DNA of 6,483 bases from JBBAFM01 sp041655415 (GTDB lineage Bacteria; Bacillota; Clostridia; Peptostreptococcales; JAAYPU01). The stretch spans positions 1 to 6,483 of the forward strand of contig CAYSBC010000081.1 in NCBI GenBank assembly GCA_964429195.1, written 5' to 3'. Positions within the stretch are counted from its first letter, which is position 1. Each line of letters begins with the position of its first letter. Below, one piece after another: positions 1 to 5,800 of this stretch. Both the position numbers and the translations under genes were made by a program. The notes below the pieces were generated by a model. The model was not told where the DNA came from. It saw only the letters and a list, made by a program, of their open reading frames with translations, and did no database searches.

Positions 1-2027
1 CCATGATAGATCGACTTCTCCGATCCTTTCATTCTTTCTTTAATAATATCAAAAGCCCTTTTAACTGTTTCTGCAGACTTCATGAGCTGAGGAAGAAATA
101 TTTCTCCATTTTCATACTTTTGTCCAACAATTTCAAGAGACGGGATAAGACTTTTATTGATGATATCCAGCGTATCCACGGTCTCAAGCATTTCCTCTGT
201 CTTCTCTATAACCTTATTGATTCTTCCCTTAATAATAATATCCTTTAAGGTTTCCTCATCCTCCATAGGTTTTTCTATATTTTTAACAGGGCTATTGCTC
301 ATAGGCCTGCTCTCATTTTCTACTTTTTTATTCCCATAAGCCGCGATGTAAGCGTCTGCATCTTTATCCTTATCCATTAAAACTTCAAAGGCACGTATGA
401 CTCCCATGTATTCCTCTACTGTTGGATCTGTTATAGGCGCATCTAAGCCGCTGCTCAATGCCATGGCCAGAAATACGGAGTTCAATGTTTTTCTTTCGGG
501 TAATCCAAAGGAAATATTGCTGGCACCAAGTGCCGTTTTAACTCCATGTTTTTCCTTAATCATCGTCATTGCTTTTAAGGTATCCTTTGCTGCCTCTTGT
601 TGGGCGGAGACTGTCAGTGTAAGGCAGTCTACAATAATCTGTTCTTTTTTGATGCCATATTCGGAGGCACGTTTGATGATCTTATCGGCTATGGCAACTC
701 TTTCTTCAGCATTGGCCGGCAAACCCTTTTCGTCTAATAGTAAGGCTATCACAGAGGTTCCATATTTTTTGACGATAGGGAACACTGCTTCCATGCTTTC
801 TTCTTTTCCATTGACAGAATTGATGATAGGCTTCCCGTTATAATAGCGAACAGCCTTTTCCAAAACCTCAGGATTAGCACTATCAAACTGAAGAGGAACA
901 TCCACACTTTGAGCAAGGATTTTACTTACCTCGAGCATGGTCTCTTCTTCATTGATTTCAGGCAAACCTACATTGACATCCAATATATGAGCGCCACTTT
1001 CCACCTGGTTGATAGCTTCTGTCATGATATAATTCATATCGGCAGTTTTGAGGGCTTCTTTTAATGCCTTTTTGCCGGTGGGATTAAGACGTTCACCGAT
1101 GATGGTGACCCCATCTCCGATAGTTACTGTTTTCGTTCCTGTCGTAGCAACTGTTTTTCCAGCTACTTCCGGAGTCTTGTACCTTCTTTTTTCCATAGCC
1201 TTCCTGAGCCCCTCTATATACTCAGGCGTTGTACCACAACACCCCCCGATAAGAGATACTCCCATGTCCAGCATCCTTTCCATGGCCTTTATAAATTCAT
1301 CCGAATCCACTTTATAAATAGTTTCACCATGACTTATTTCAGGTAATCCTGCATTAGGCTGTACCATAACAGGAATGGTAGCAACCTCTAATATTTCTTC
1401 TACAACTTTCATCATTTGATGAGGGCCCAAAGAGCAGTTGACGCCTATGGCCTCTATACCCATATCTTGCAAGGCATAGACCATCGTCTTCGTATCTGTC
1501 CCCATCAAGGTTCGCCCGTCATCCTGAAAGGTCATCGTACATAAAACAGGCAAATCCGTGTTTTCTTTTGCCGCAAGTATGGCTGCCTTTGCTTCATAGA
1601 TATCGGAAAAGGTTTCACATAATATAAGGTCGGCACCTGCCTTTTCAGCAGCAATCATTTGCTCCTTGAAGAGGGCATAGGCCTCATCAAATGTAAGCCC
1701 TCCCATAGGTTCCATCAATTGACCGCTAGGTCCCACATCCAGGGCTACTAATTTTCCCTCCGCAGCTTCTTTAGCTATTTTTATAGCCTTTGTAATAATC
1801 TCTTCAACAGAATAACCTGCCTTTTCCAGCTTATAGCGATTGGCACCAAAGGTATTGGCGGTTATGACATCACAACCGGCCTCTTTATATTCCCGATGTA
1901 TTTCTTTGATTTTTTCAGGCTCCGTCACATTGAGCAGCTCCGGCAATTCGCCCAAAGCTAATCCCTTCTTTTGAATCATGGTGCCCATAGCACCATCAAA
2001 CAAAATAACCTTTTCTCCTATTTTCAT
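1..2027 (-). CDS. metH: Cobalamin-dependent methionine synthase MetH, C-terminus cut off by the window edge
   Basis: The cytoplasmic enzyme transfers a methyl group from 5-methyltetrahydrofolate through cobalamin to homocysteine, giving methionine. My translation is open for 675 codons from ATG 2027 to the left edge. The homocysteine-binding barrel (about residues 1-285) has FDGAMGTM at 10-17 and the zinc ligands Cys198 (GVNCS) and Cys263/Cys264 (GGCCGTTP). The pterin-binding barrel follows (about 306-565), with IGERLNPTG at 310-318, DVNVGLPE at 350-357 and the conserved Asn504 in GASNISFGLP. A charged linker (about 566-590) leads to the helical cap of the cobalamin module (about 590-668, including NGEIFLPQLMKSAE). 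The cobalamin-binding Rossmann domain with its DxHxxG motif must lie outside the window, so its presence and that of a C-terminal reactivation domain cannot be judged. The start is supported by AGAGGA at 2035-2040, seven bases upstream. It lies 12 bp after metF, which makes its methyl donor, so co-transcription is very likely. Confidence 0.96.
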   Translation of the reverse strand, partial: MKIGEKVILFDGAMGTMIQKKGLALGELPELLNVTEPEKIKEIHREYKEAGCDVITANTFGANRYKLEKAGYSVEEIITKAIKIAKEAAEGKLVALDVGPSGQLMEPMGGLTFDEAYALFKEQMIAAEKAGADLILCETFSDIYEAKAAILAAKENTDLPVLCTMTFQDDGRTLMGTDTKTMVYALQDMGIEAIGVNCSLGPHQMMKVVEEILEVATIPVMVQPNAGLPEISHGETIYKVDSDEFIKAMERMLDMGVSLIGGCCGTTPEYIEGLRKAMEKRRYKTPEVAGKTVATTGTKTVTIGDGVTIIGERLNPTGKKALKEALKTADMNYIMTEAINQVESGAHILDVNVGLPEINEEETMLEVSKILAQSVDVPLQFDSANPEVLEKAVRYYNGKPIINSVNGKEESMEAVFPIVKKYGTSVIALLLDEKGLPANAEERVAIADKIIKRASEYGIKKEQIIVDCLTLTVSAQQEAAKDTLKAMTMIKEKHGVKTALGASNISFGLPERKTLNSVFLAMALSSGLDAPITDPTVEEYMGVIRAFEVLMDKDKDADAYIAAYGNKKVENESRPMSNSPVKNIEKPMEDEETLKDIIIKGRINKVIEKTEEMLETVDTLDIINKSLIPSLEIVGQKYENGEIFLPQLMKSAETVKRAFDIIKERMKGSEKSIYH

Positions 2028-2034
2028 TTGATTA

Positions 2035-2040
2035 TCCTCT
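2035..2040 (-). promoter_or_regulatory. Shine-Dalgarno site of metH abutting the metF stop codon
   Basis: The minus strand reads TAAGAGGA, in which the metF TAA (2042-2040) shares its final A with AGAGGA. The site is seven bases before the metH ATG at 2027, the same stop/Shine-Dalgarno arrangement as at rpiB/upp. Confidence 0.7.
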
Positions 2041-2912
2041 TAAAACCCTCTTATATTTTTGATGTTATTGATGATTTTTCTGGCTGTATCGGACTTGTTC
2101 ATCGTATAAATATGGATACCATCTACACCCCAAGCAATCAAATCGATGATTTGCCCGATAGCATAAGCTTCGCCCGCTTCCTTTAAAGCCTCCGGCTTAT
2201 CTTCATATTTTTCAAGTATCCTTTTAAATCTCAGCGGAATAGAACACCCGGTCAGCTCCTGCATCCTATAAATTTGTCCCGCATTTAACACGGGCATGAT
2301 GCCTGCTGAAACAGGAATATTGATTCCTGCCAAATCCAAATCCTCCATAAATCGATAAAAGAGTTCATTGTCAAAGAATAGCTGGCTAATTAAGAACTCC
2401 ACGCCCGCATTCACCTTTTCCTTAAGGTTTTTAATATCCTGTATTCTGCTCTCACATTCGGAATGCCCTTCAGGGTAACAAGCGCCGCCAATGGAATATT
2501 CCTTGATGGACTTGATTTTTGTTACTAAATCCTTGGCATATTGATAATCCTGAGGTAAATCTTCTCGTCTCATGCCCTGGGGCAAGTCGCCTCTCAAGGC
2601 TAAAACGTTTTCTATTTGATGATTGTGTAAATCATCCATAATCTGACCAATCTCTTCTTCTGTAGAGGATATGCAGGTTAAGTGGGCTAAGGATTCTATG
2701 TTAAAATCGTTTTTAATTTTACTGGCTATTTCTACAGTCCTATCTTTAGACGATCCACCTGCTCCATAAGTTACACTGATAAAATCAGGTCTTAAATCTT
2801 TCAACTCGTCAATGGTATTATAAACAGATTCTATAGGGTAATTACTTTTGGGAGGAAACACTTCTAAAGAGATTAATGTCTTATTTTCTTGGTATAAATC
2901 CCGTATTTTCAT
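2040..2912 (-). CDS. metF: 5,10-methylenetetrahydrofolate reductase MetF
   Basis: This flavin enzyme reduces 5,10-methylene-THF to 5-methyl-THF, the methyl donor for the MetH encoded just downstream. The 290-residue protein is close to the usual bacterial length (about 290-300) and forms one TIM barrel. Visible family motifs are SLEVFPPK (15-22) with Glu17 in the place of the catalytic Glu of E. coli MetF, SVTYGAGGSS (46-55), LAHLTC (75-80), ALRGD (105-109, with the flavin-site Asp109), GGACYPEGH (142-150), SQLFFDN (176-182), SAGIMPV (202-208) and the C-terminal GVDGIHIYTMN (262-272). The ATG at 2912 follows an AAAGGGAG site by about ten bases. A role in one-carbon or acetogenic metabolism is also known for clostridial MetF. 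Here the adjacent metH, and the lack of a metV or other Wood-Ljungdahl gene in the window, favour methionine synthesis. It follows upp by 55 bp. Confidence 0.96.
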   Translation of the reverse strand: MKIRDLYQENKTLISLEVFPPKSNYPIESVYNTIDELKDLRPDFISVTYGAGGSSKDRTVEIASKIKNDFNIESLAHLTCISSTEEEIGQIMDDLHNHQIENVLALRGDLPQGMRREDLPQDYQYAKDLVTKIKSIKEYSIGGACYPEGHSECESRIQDIKNLKEKVNAGVEFLISQLFFDNELFYRFMEDLDLAGINIPVSAGIMPVLNAGQIYRMQELTGCSIPLRFKRILEKYEDKPEALKEAGEAYAIGQIIDLIAWGVDGIHIYTMNKSDTARKIINNIKNIRGF

Positions 2913-2967
2913 TTTAAAACATCTCCCTTTATTTTTGTTTTGCTTCTTTTATGACTTTTCCTTTTAC

Positions 2968-3594
2968 TTATTTTGTTCCAAACAACCGATCTCCGGCGTC
3001 TCCCAGTCCTGGGACAATATAGGCATGCTCATTGAGATGGCTATCAATAGCCGCAACATAAATTTCGACTTCAGGGTGAGCCTTTTGGACGGCTTCTATC
3101 CCTTCCGGAGCTGCAATGAGGCACATGAATTTTATATCCTTCACGCCTCTGGCCTTCATAAATGTTATAGCTTCTTTAGCGGACCCGCCTGTGGCTAACA
3201 TGGGATCTACCACAATAAATTTTCTATCGCCTACTTCAGGCAGCTTACAATAATATTCTACCGGCTGGAAGGTTTCAGGATCTCTATAAAGGCCTATATG
3301 ACCTACTCTTGCTGTTGGGATTAAATCCATAATACCTTCCACCATACCTAATCCTGCTCGGAGAATCGGCACAATCGCTAATTTTTCCCCTGCTAAGATT
3401 TTTGATTTTGTTTTACAGATAGGTGTCTCGATCTCTATTTCCTTTAATTCCAAATCTCGTGTCACTTCATAGGCCATTAAGGCAGATACTTCCTTTACTA
3501 ATTCTCTAAAAGCTTTAGATCCTGTCCCTATATCTCGCATCAAGGTCACCTTGTGTTGTATTAGCGGATGATCCATCATGACTACTTTGTTCAT
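2968..3594 (-). CDS. upp: Uracil phosphoribosyltransferase (UPRTase)
   Basis: The enzyme salvages uracil by condensing it with PRPP to give UMP and pyrophosphate in the cytoplasm. At 208 residues it matches the family length (about 208-210). Key motifs are PILRAGLGM (76-84), the PRPP-binding loop VVDPMLATGGSA (128-139) and the C-terminal uracil-binding segment YIVPGLGDAGDRLFGT (192-207), all intact. The start is set by a strong AGGAGG about eight bases before the ATG at 3594; that site overlaps the TAG stop of rpiB. The 12-bp gap to rpiB points to co-transcription and translational coupling. The pairing makes sense because RpiB equilibrates ribose 5-phosphate, the precursor of PRPP. No pyrimidine-responsive PyrR-type attenuator is visible upstream; the gap is too short for one. 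Confidence 0.97.
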   Translation of the reverse strand: MNKVVMMDHPLIQHKVTLMRDIGTGSKAFRELVKEVSALMAYEVTRDLELKEIEIETPICKTKSKILAGEKLAIVPILRAGLGMVEGIMDLIPTARVGHIGLYRDPETFQPVEYYCKLPEVGDRKFIVVDPMLATGGSAKEAITFMKARGVKDIKFMCLIAAPEGIEAVQKAHPEVEIYVAAIDSHLNEHAYIVPGLGDAGDRLFGTK

Positions 3595-3602
3595 AAACTA
3601 AG

Positions 3603-3608
3603 CCTCCT
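3603..3608 (-). promoter_or_regulatory. Shine-Dalgarno site of upp overlapping the rpiB stop codon
   Basis: The minus strand reads TAGGAGGC: the TAG stop of rpiB (3609-3607) runs directly into AGGAGG, eight bases before the upp ATG at 3594. Ribosomes finishing rpiB end on the upp initiation site, which suggests translational coupling. Confidence 0.75.
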
Positions 3609-4056
3609 ATTTGCAATATTTCTTTTCGAGTGCGTTTATTTTTTCGATTCTCCTTTGATGCCTGTTCCCTTCAAATTCTGTATTCATCCAAGCATCCACA
3701 ATTTCAAGAGCTAAGCCTTTTCCAAGAACTCTGCATCCTAAAGCAATCATATTGGCATCATTATGAGCACTGGCCATCTTGGCAGAGAAAACATCGCCTA
3801 ATAAGGCGCATCTTATGCCCGGCACTTTATTAGCAGATATGCTGATCCCTATACCTGTCCCACAACAAACAATGGCTTTATCACACCTTTTATCCAGTAC
3901 CGCTTCTGCCGCTTTTTGCCCGAAATCAGGATAATCCACAGAGTCTATGGAATGTGTTCCTAAGTCCAAGTAGTCTATCTTTAACTCTTCTAAATGGTTT
4001 TTAATCACTTCCTTAAGTTCGTAGCCCCCGTGATCGCTTGCTAATCCAATCTTCAT
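3607..4056 (-). CDS. rpiB: Ribose-5-phosphate isomerase B (RpiB/LacAB family)
   Basis: It interconverts ribose 5-phosphate and ribulose 5-phosphate in the non-oxidative pentose phosphate pathway. The 149-residue length is typical of RpiB. The N-terminus has ASDHGGYELK (6-15) with Asp8 and His9 in the substrate site. CCGTGIGISISANK (64-77) carries the catalytic Cys65 and the anion-hole GTGIG loop, followed by HNDANMIALG (98-107) with His98, and the phosphate-contacting Arg region GNRHQRRI (130-137). The catalytic Cys fits RpiB and the allose-6-phosphate isomerases rather than a LacA-type galactose subunit; housekeeping neighbours favour ribose 5-phosphate. The ATG at 4056 gives the canonical MKIGLASDHGG start, but its Shine-Dalgarno (AAAGGG, 4071-4076) is 14 bases away and weaker than those of its neighbours. 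The gene follows a terminator-like repeat in the 78-bp gap after ywlE, so it may be expressed at a different level from the genes upstream. Confidence 0.96.
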   Translation of the reverse strand: MKIGLASDHGGYELKEVIKNHLEELKIDYLDLGTHSIDSVDYPDFGQKAAEAVLDKRCDKAIVCCGTGIGISISANKVPGIRCALLGDVFSAKMASAHNDANMIALGCRVLGKGLALEIVDAWMNTEFEGNRHQRRIEKINALEKKYCK

Positions 4057-4098
4057 CTTATTATTTTCAACCCTTTCTTCTTAGTTTATGTCCCATGT

Positions 4099-4153
4099 AA
4101 AAAACATCTAAAAACGTTTATCGAGCTAACCCTCTCAGGTAGCCGTTTTTAGA
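4099..4153 (-). terminator. Terminator-like nested inverted repeat at the ywlE/rpiB boundary
   Basis: On the minus strand the arms TCTAAAAACG (4153-4144) and CGTTTTTAGA (4116-4107) are perfectly complementary over 10 bp. The 27-base interior holds a second stem, GCTACC against GGTTAGC with one bulged T and a TGAGAG loop. Six T residues (4104-4099) follow two bases after the outer arm. The 5' arm lies in the last codons of ywlE and the inner stem spans its TGA stop. The outer stem is mostly A-T, so it could be a weak or partial terminator, or a processing or stability element, rather than a full stop to transcription. Confidence 0.4.
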
Positions 4154-4584
4154 AAAAGGATAAGCTTATCCATGTTTTCTTCTATTTCTTTTGCGCAGCG
4201 CCTGTATTCCCTCAAGTCGCCCCCAAAAGGGTCGAGAATATCAGCTGCACTTTTTTGACTGTTATACTCCTTTAAAGTAAAAACCTTATGCTCCAAATGC
4301 TTAAAATTTTGCAGAATCCAAGCTTTGTGAGATTTTGTCATTGTCAAGATTAAATCAAAAGCATCCAAGTCCAAATCGGTCATTGACTTTGAACGATGTC
4401 CTGAAAGATCGATACCCCTTTCCCCTAAGGCCCTTAGTGCATTTTGGGAAACAGGACTCCCCTTATCTGCAAAAATACCTGCAGAGTCTATTTTGATCTT
4501 ATCATTTTTAATTCTGTCTCTTAATATGCCTTCCGCCATGGGGCTTCTGCAAGTATTGCCTGTGCATACAAACAGTATATCCAT
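4135..4584 (-). CDS. ywlE: LMW-PTP-fold phosphatase, probable protein-arginine phosphatase (YwlE type)
   Basis: Predicted to remove phosphate from phospho-arginine on proteins, opposing the McsB arginine kinase that marks proteins for ClpCP degradation in Firmicutes. The P-loop C7-TGNT-CRS (7-14) carries nucleophile Cys7 and Arg13. Thr11 is the residue reported to give B. subtilis YwlE its phospho-arginine preference, where tyrosine phosphatases of this fold usually have Ile. The general acid is Asp118 in DPFGG (118-122), and VFTLKEY (101-107) also resembles YwlE. The protein is 149 residues long. An upstream in-frame ATG at 4605 would add seven residues, but ATG 4584 is preferred: GAGGTG (4592-4597) lies seven bases before it and the family start MDILFVCTGNT fits exactly. 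The gene begins 4 bp after the sua5 stop, with its Shine-Dalgarno inside the end of sua5, so the two are surely coupled. No mcsA/mcsB is in view. A tyrosine phosphatase role is the alternative. Confidence 0.92.
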   Translation of the reverse strand: MDILFVCTGNTCRSPMAEGILRDRIKNDKIKIDSAGIFADKGSPVSQNALRALGERGIDLSGHRSKSMTDLDLDAFDLILTMTKSHKAWILQNFKHLEHKVFTLKEYNSQKSAADILDPFGGDLREYRRCAKEIEENMDKLILFLKTAT

Positions 4585-4588
4585 TCTT

Positions 4589-5626
4589 TCACACCTCAAT
4601 GACATTATATCCTGCGGATTTGATAATCCTATTCATAACAGCAAATCCTATATCTTTATTATCAAAGGATTCGCATAAAATAACATCGACGTCTTTTTTA
4701 TCAAAAAGCCTTAACGTGTTGAAAATATTTTGAGCAATCGTTTGGGGATTTTCCCTGCTTCCTGTGGATAACACACATCCCTCATAACGCTGCTTTGTTT
4801 CATCCGATGCCAAGATGCCAACCTTACTCCCTGCCTGCTCTCTTTTTTGTTTTTCCGCGATTATAGCAGCTACCATATCCTCAAGTTCACCCTTGTAAAC
4901 AATCACAGGGGATTTAGGCGCATAGTGCTTATATTTCATTCCCGGCGATTTAGGAAGCTCCTTGGGATTCCCTAAACCAGCATCCATGTCAACAGGTCCA
5001 ATAATCTGTTCAATAGCCTCTTTCGTCACGCCACCAGGTCTTAAAATCACAGGCGGTGAAACAGTGAGGTCAATGACTGTAGATTCTATACCCAGGGTAC
5101 AATCCCCACCGCATATTATGCCTTCTATCCTACCATCCATATCCTCAATAACATGTTCTGCTTTTGTAGGACTGGGTTTTCCGGACAGATTGGCGCTGGG
5201 AGCAGCTATAGGCAGTTTACTTTCCCTTATCAGGCTTAAGGCAATCTCATGATCAGGCATTCGGAGCGCAACAGTATTTAAGCCTCCTGTAATCCTATGG
5301 GGAATAATGGGCTTCTTGTGCAAAATAATGGTTAAAGCTCCCGGCCAAAAGGCATCCATCAGTAAGGCGGCCTTTGCCGGAACAGCCTGTACATATTTTT
5401 CCGCATCTTCTTTGTAACCAAGGTGGACAATCAGCGGATTATCCGAGGGACGCCCTTTAGCCTCATAAATCTTTTCGATTGCTTTTTCATTTAATGCATT
5501 GGCACCTAGACCATAGACGGTTTCTGTAGGGAAGGCAACAAGTCCTCCAGACTTTATAATCTGAGAAGCACGCTTAATAGAATCTATTTTGTTTTCATCC
5601 TCGGCTTTTAACTTTATCGTCTTCAA
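4589..5626 (-). CDS. sua5: Threonylcarbamoyl-AMP synthase, two-domain Sua5/YwlC type
   Basis: It makes L-threonylcarbamoyl-AMP from threonine, bicarbonate and ATP; the TsaD/TsaB/TsaE machinery then transfers the group to A37 of tRNAs reading ANN codons (t6A). The 345 residues match long-form YwlC/Sua5 rather than the short TsaC. The YrdC domain (about 12-205) has PTETVYGLG (33-41), KGRPSDNPL (57-65), RMPDH (122-126), PSANLSGKPSPT (143-154) and ESTVID (181-186). The linker SPGMKYKHYAP (227-237), which covers the active site in Sua5 structures, leads into the C-terminal Sua5 domain (about 238-345). Translation starts at TTG 5626, not ATG: GGAAGG (5634-5639) is seven bases upstream and no better-placed ATG gives the normal N-terminus. 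It is first in the minus-strand gene run, with a candidate promoter just upstream. Confidence 0.96.
   Translation of the reverse strand: MKTIKLKAEDENKIDSIKRASQIIKSGGLVAFPTETVYGLGANALNEKAIEKIYEAKGRPSDNPLIVHLGYKEDAEKYVQAVPAKAALLMDAFWPGALTIILHKKPIIPHRITGGLNTVALRMPDHEIALSLIRESKLPIAAPSANLSGKPSPTKAEHVIEDMDGRIEGIICGGDCTLGIESTVIDLTVSPPVILRPGGVTKEAIEQIIGPVDMDAGLGNPKELPKSPGMKYKHYAPKSPVIVYKGELEDMVAAIIAEKQKREQAGSKVGILASDETKQRYEGCVLSTGSRENPQTIAQNIFNTLRLFDKKDVDVILCESFDNKDIGFAVMNRIIKSAGYNVIEV
4592..4597 (-). promoter_or_regulatory. Shine-Dalgarno site of ywlE inside the 3' end of sua5
   Basis: The minus strand reads GAGGTG, which also encodes the last two residues of Sua5 (Glu-Val) just before its TGA stop at 4591-4589. 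It is seven bases from ATG 4584 and decides this start over the in-frame ATG at 4605, which overlaps sua5. Confidence 0.8.
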
Positions 5627-5633
5627 TTTATTA

Positions 5634-5639
5634 CCTTCC
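5634..5639 (-). promoter_or_regulatory. Shine-Dalgarno site that fixes the TTG start of sua5
   Basis: On the minus strand the site reads GGAAGG and lies seven bases before TTG 5624-5626. The good match to the anti-Shine-Dalgarno and the ideal spacing are why TTG, rather than a later ATG, is taken as the start codon. Confidence 0.8.
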
Positions 5640-5658
5640 TTTGCCTTATCCTAGTTTT

Positions 5659-5687
5659 AATTTACACTAAAAGACCTTTATAATCAA
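5659..5687 (-). promoter_or_regulatory. Candidate sigma-A promoter for the sua5-led minus-strand genes
   Basis: Read on the minus strand, TTGATT (5687-5682) is separated by exactly 17 bases from TAAATT (5664-5659). Each hexamer matches the consensus at four of six positions. The predicted transcript would start near 5652 and have a leader of about 25 bases ahead of the TTG start. It is a call by eye in AT-rich DNA, so an overlapping alternative is possible. Confidence 0.4.
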
Positions 5688-5737
5688 TCTTATTTAGCCT
5701 TTGTTGTGATCTTTTTGAATTTTGCTCTACTTAATCG

Positions 5738-5766
5738 TTGTATTCAACAAAGACATATGATAAACT
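5738..5766 (+). promoter_or_regulatory. Candidate promoter for prfA
   Basis: TTGTAT (5738-5743) and TAAACT (5761-5766) are 17 bases apart and would place the transcript start about 28 bases before the TTG start. The -35 matches only at TTG and the -10 at four of six positions. A better -10 alone, TATGAT at 5756-5761, has no credible -35. Position is reasonable but the motif is weak. Confidence 0.3.
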
Positions 5767-5787
5767 AAATTGTTACAAAACTAATAT

Positions 5788-5794
5788 GAGGTGA
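5788..5794 (+). promoter_or_regulatory. Shine-Dalgarno site that fixes the TTG start of prfA
   Basis: GAGGTGA lies six bases before TTG 5801-5803. No ATG in frame is close enough to use this site, and initiation at TTG gives the conserved RF1 N-terminus. Confidence 0.85.
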
Positions 5795-5800
5795 ATTAAA

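Larger units (their letters stand above)
5627..5800. other. Divergent intergenic region between sua5 and prfA
   Basis: These 174 bases carry the start signals of both flanking genes and no credible ORF. Besides the promoter and Shine-Dalgarno candidates, there is a perfect 8-bp inverted repeat, CTTTGTTG (5699-5706) with CAACAAAG (5745-5752), separated by 38 bases. No riboswitch-like fold or terminator is apparent. Confidence 0.7.

Noticed and set aside
397..843. Plus-strand ORF of 148 codons, with others at 3-248, 157-339 and 1048-1317
   Set aside because: They are antisense to the continuous metH frame, whose motifs are intact throughout. None has a recognisable domain or a convincing ribosome site.
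2913..2967. Terminator or riboswitch between upp and metF
   Set aside because: The 55 bases are T-rich on the plus strand but contain no inverted repeat or G-C stem, and the gap is too short for an S-box or T-box leader.
2848..3198. Plus-strand ORF of 116 codons across the upp/metF junction
   Set aside because: It is antisense to the start of metF and the end of upp. The hydrophobic stretch comes from purine-rich coding DNA read backwards, and no domain is recognisable.
4057..4098. Possible promoter for rpiB (TTTAGA, 18 bases, TAAACT)
   Set aside because: The hexamers are poor and the -35 falls within the inverted-repeat arm. AT-rich DNA gives many such matches, so it was not listed as a feature.
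4585..4605. Longer ywlE start at ATG 4605
   Set aside because: It would overlap sua5 by 17 bases, adds seven residues absent from the family, and lacks a good ribosome site, whereas ATG 4584 has GAGGTG at the right distance.
4962..5252. Plus-strand ORF of 96 codons
   Set aside because: It is antisense to the YrdC domain of sua5, where the conserved residues lie, so it is a shadow frame.
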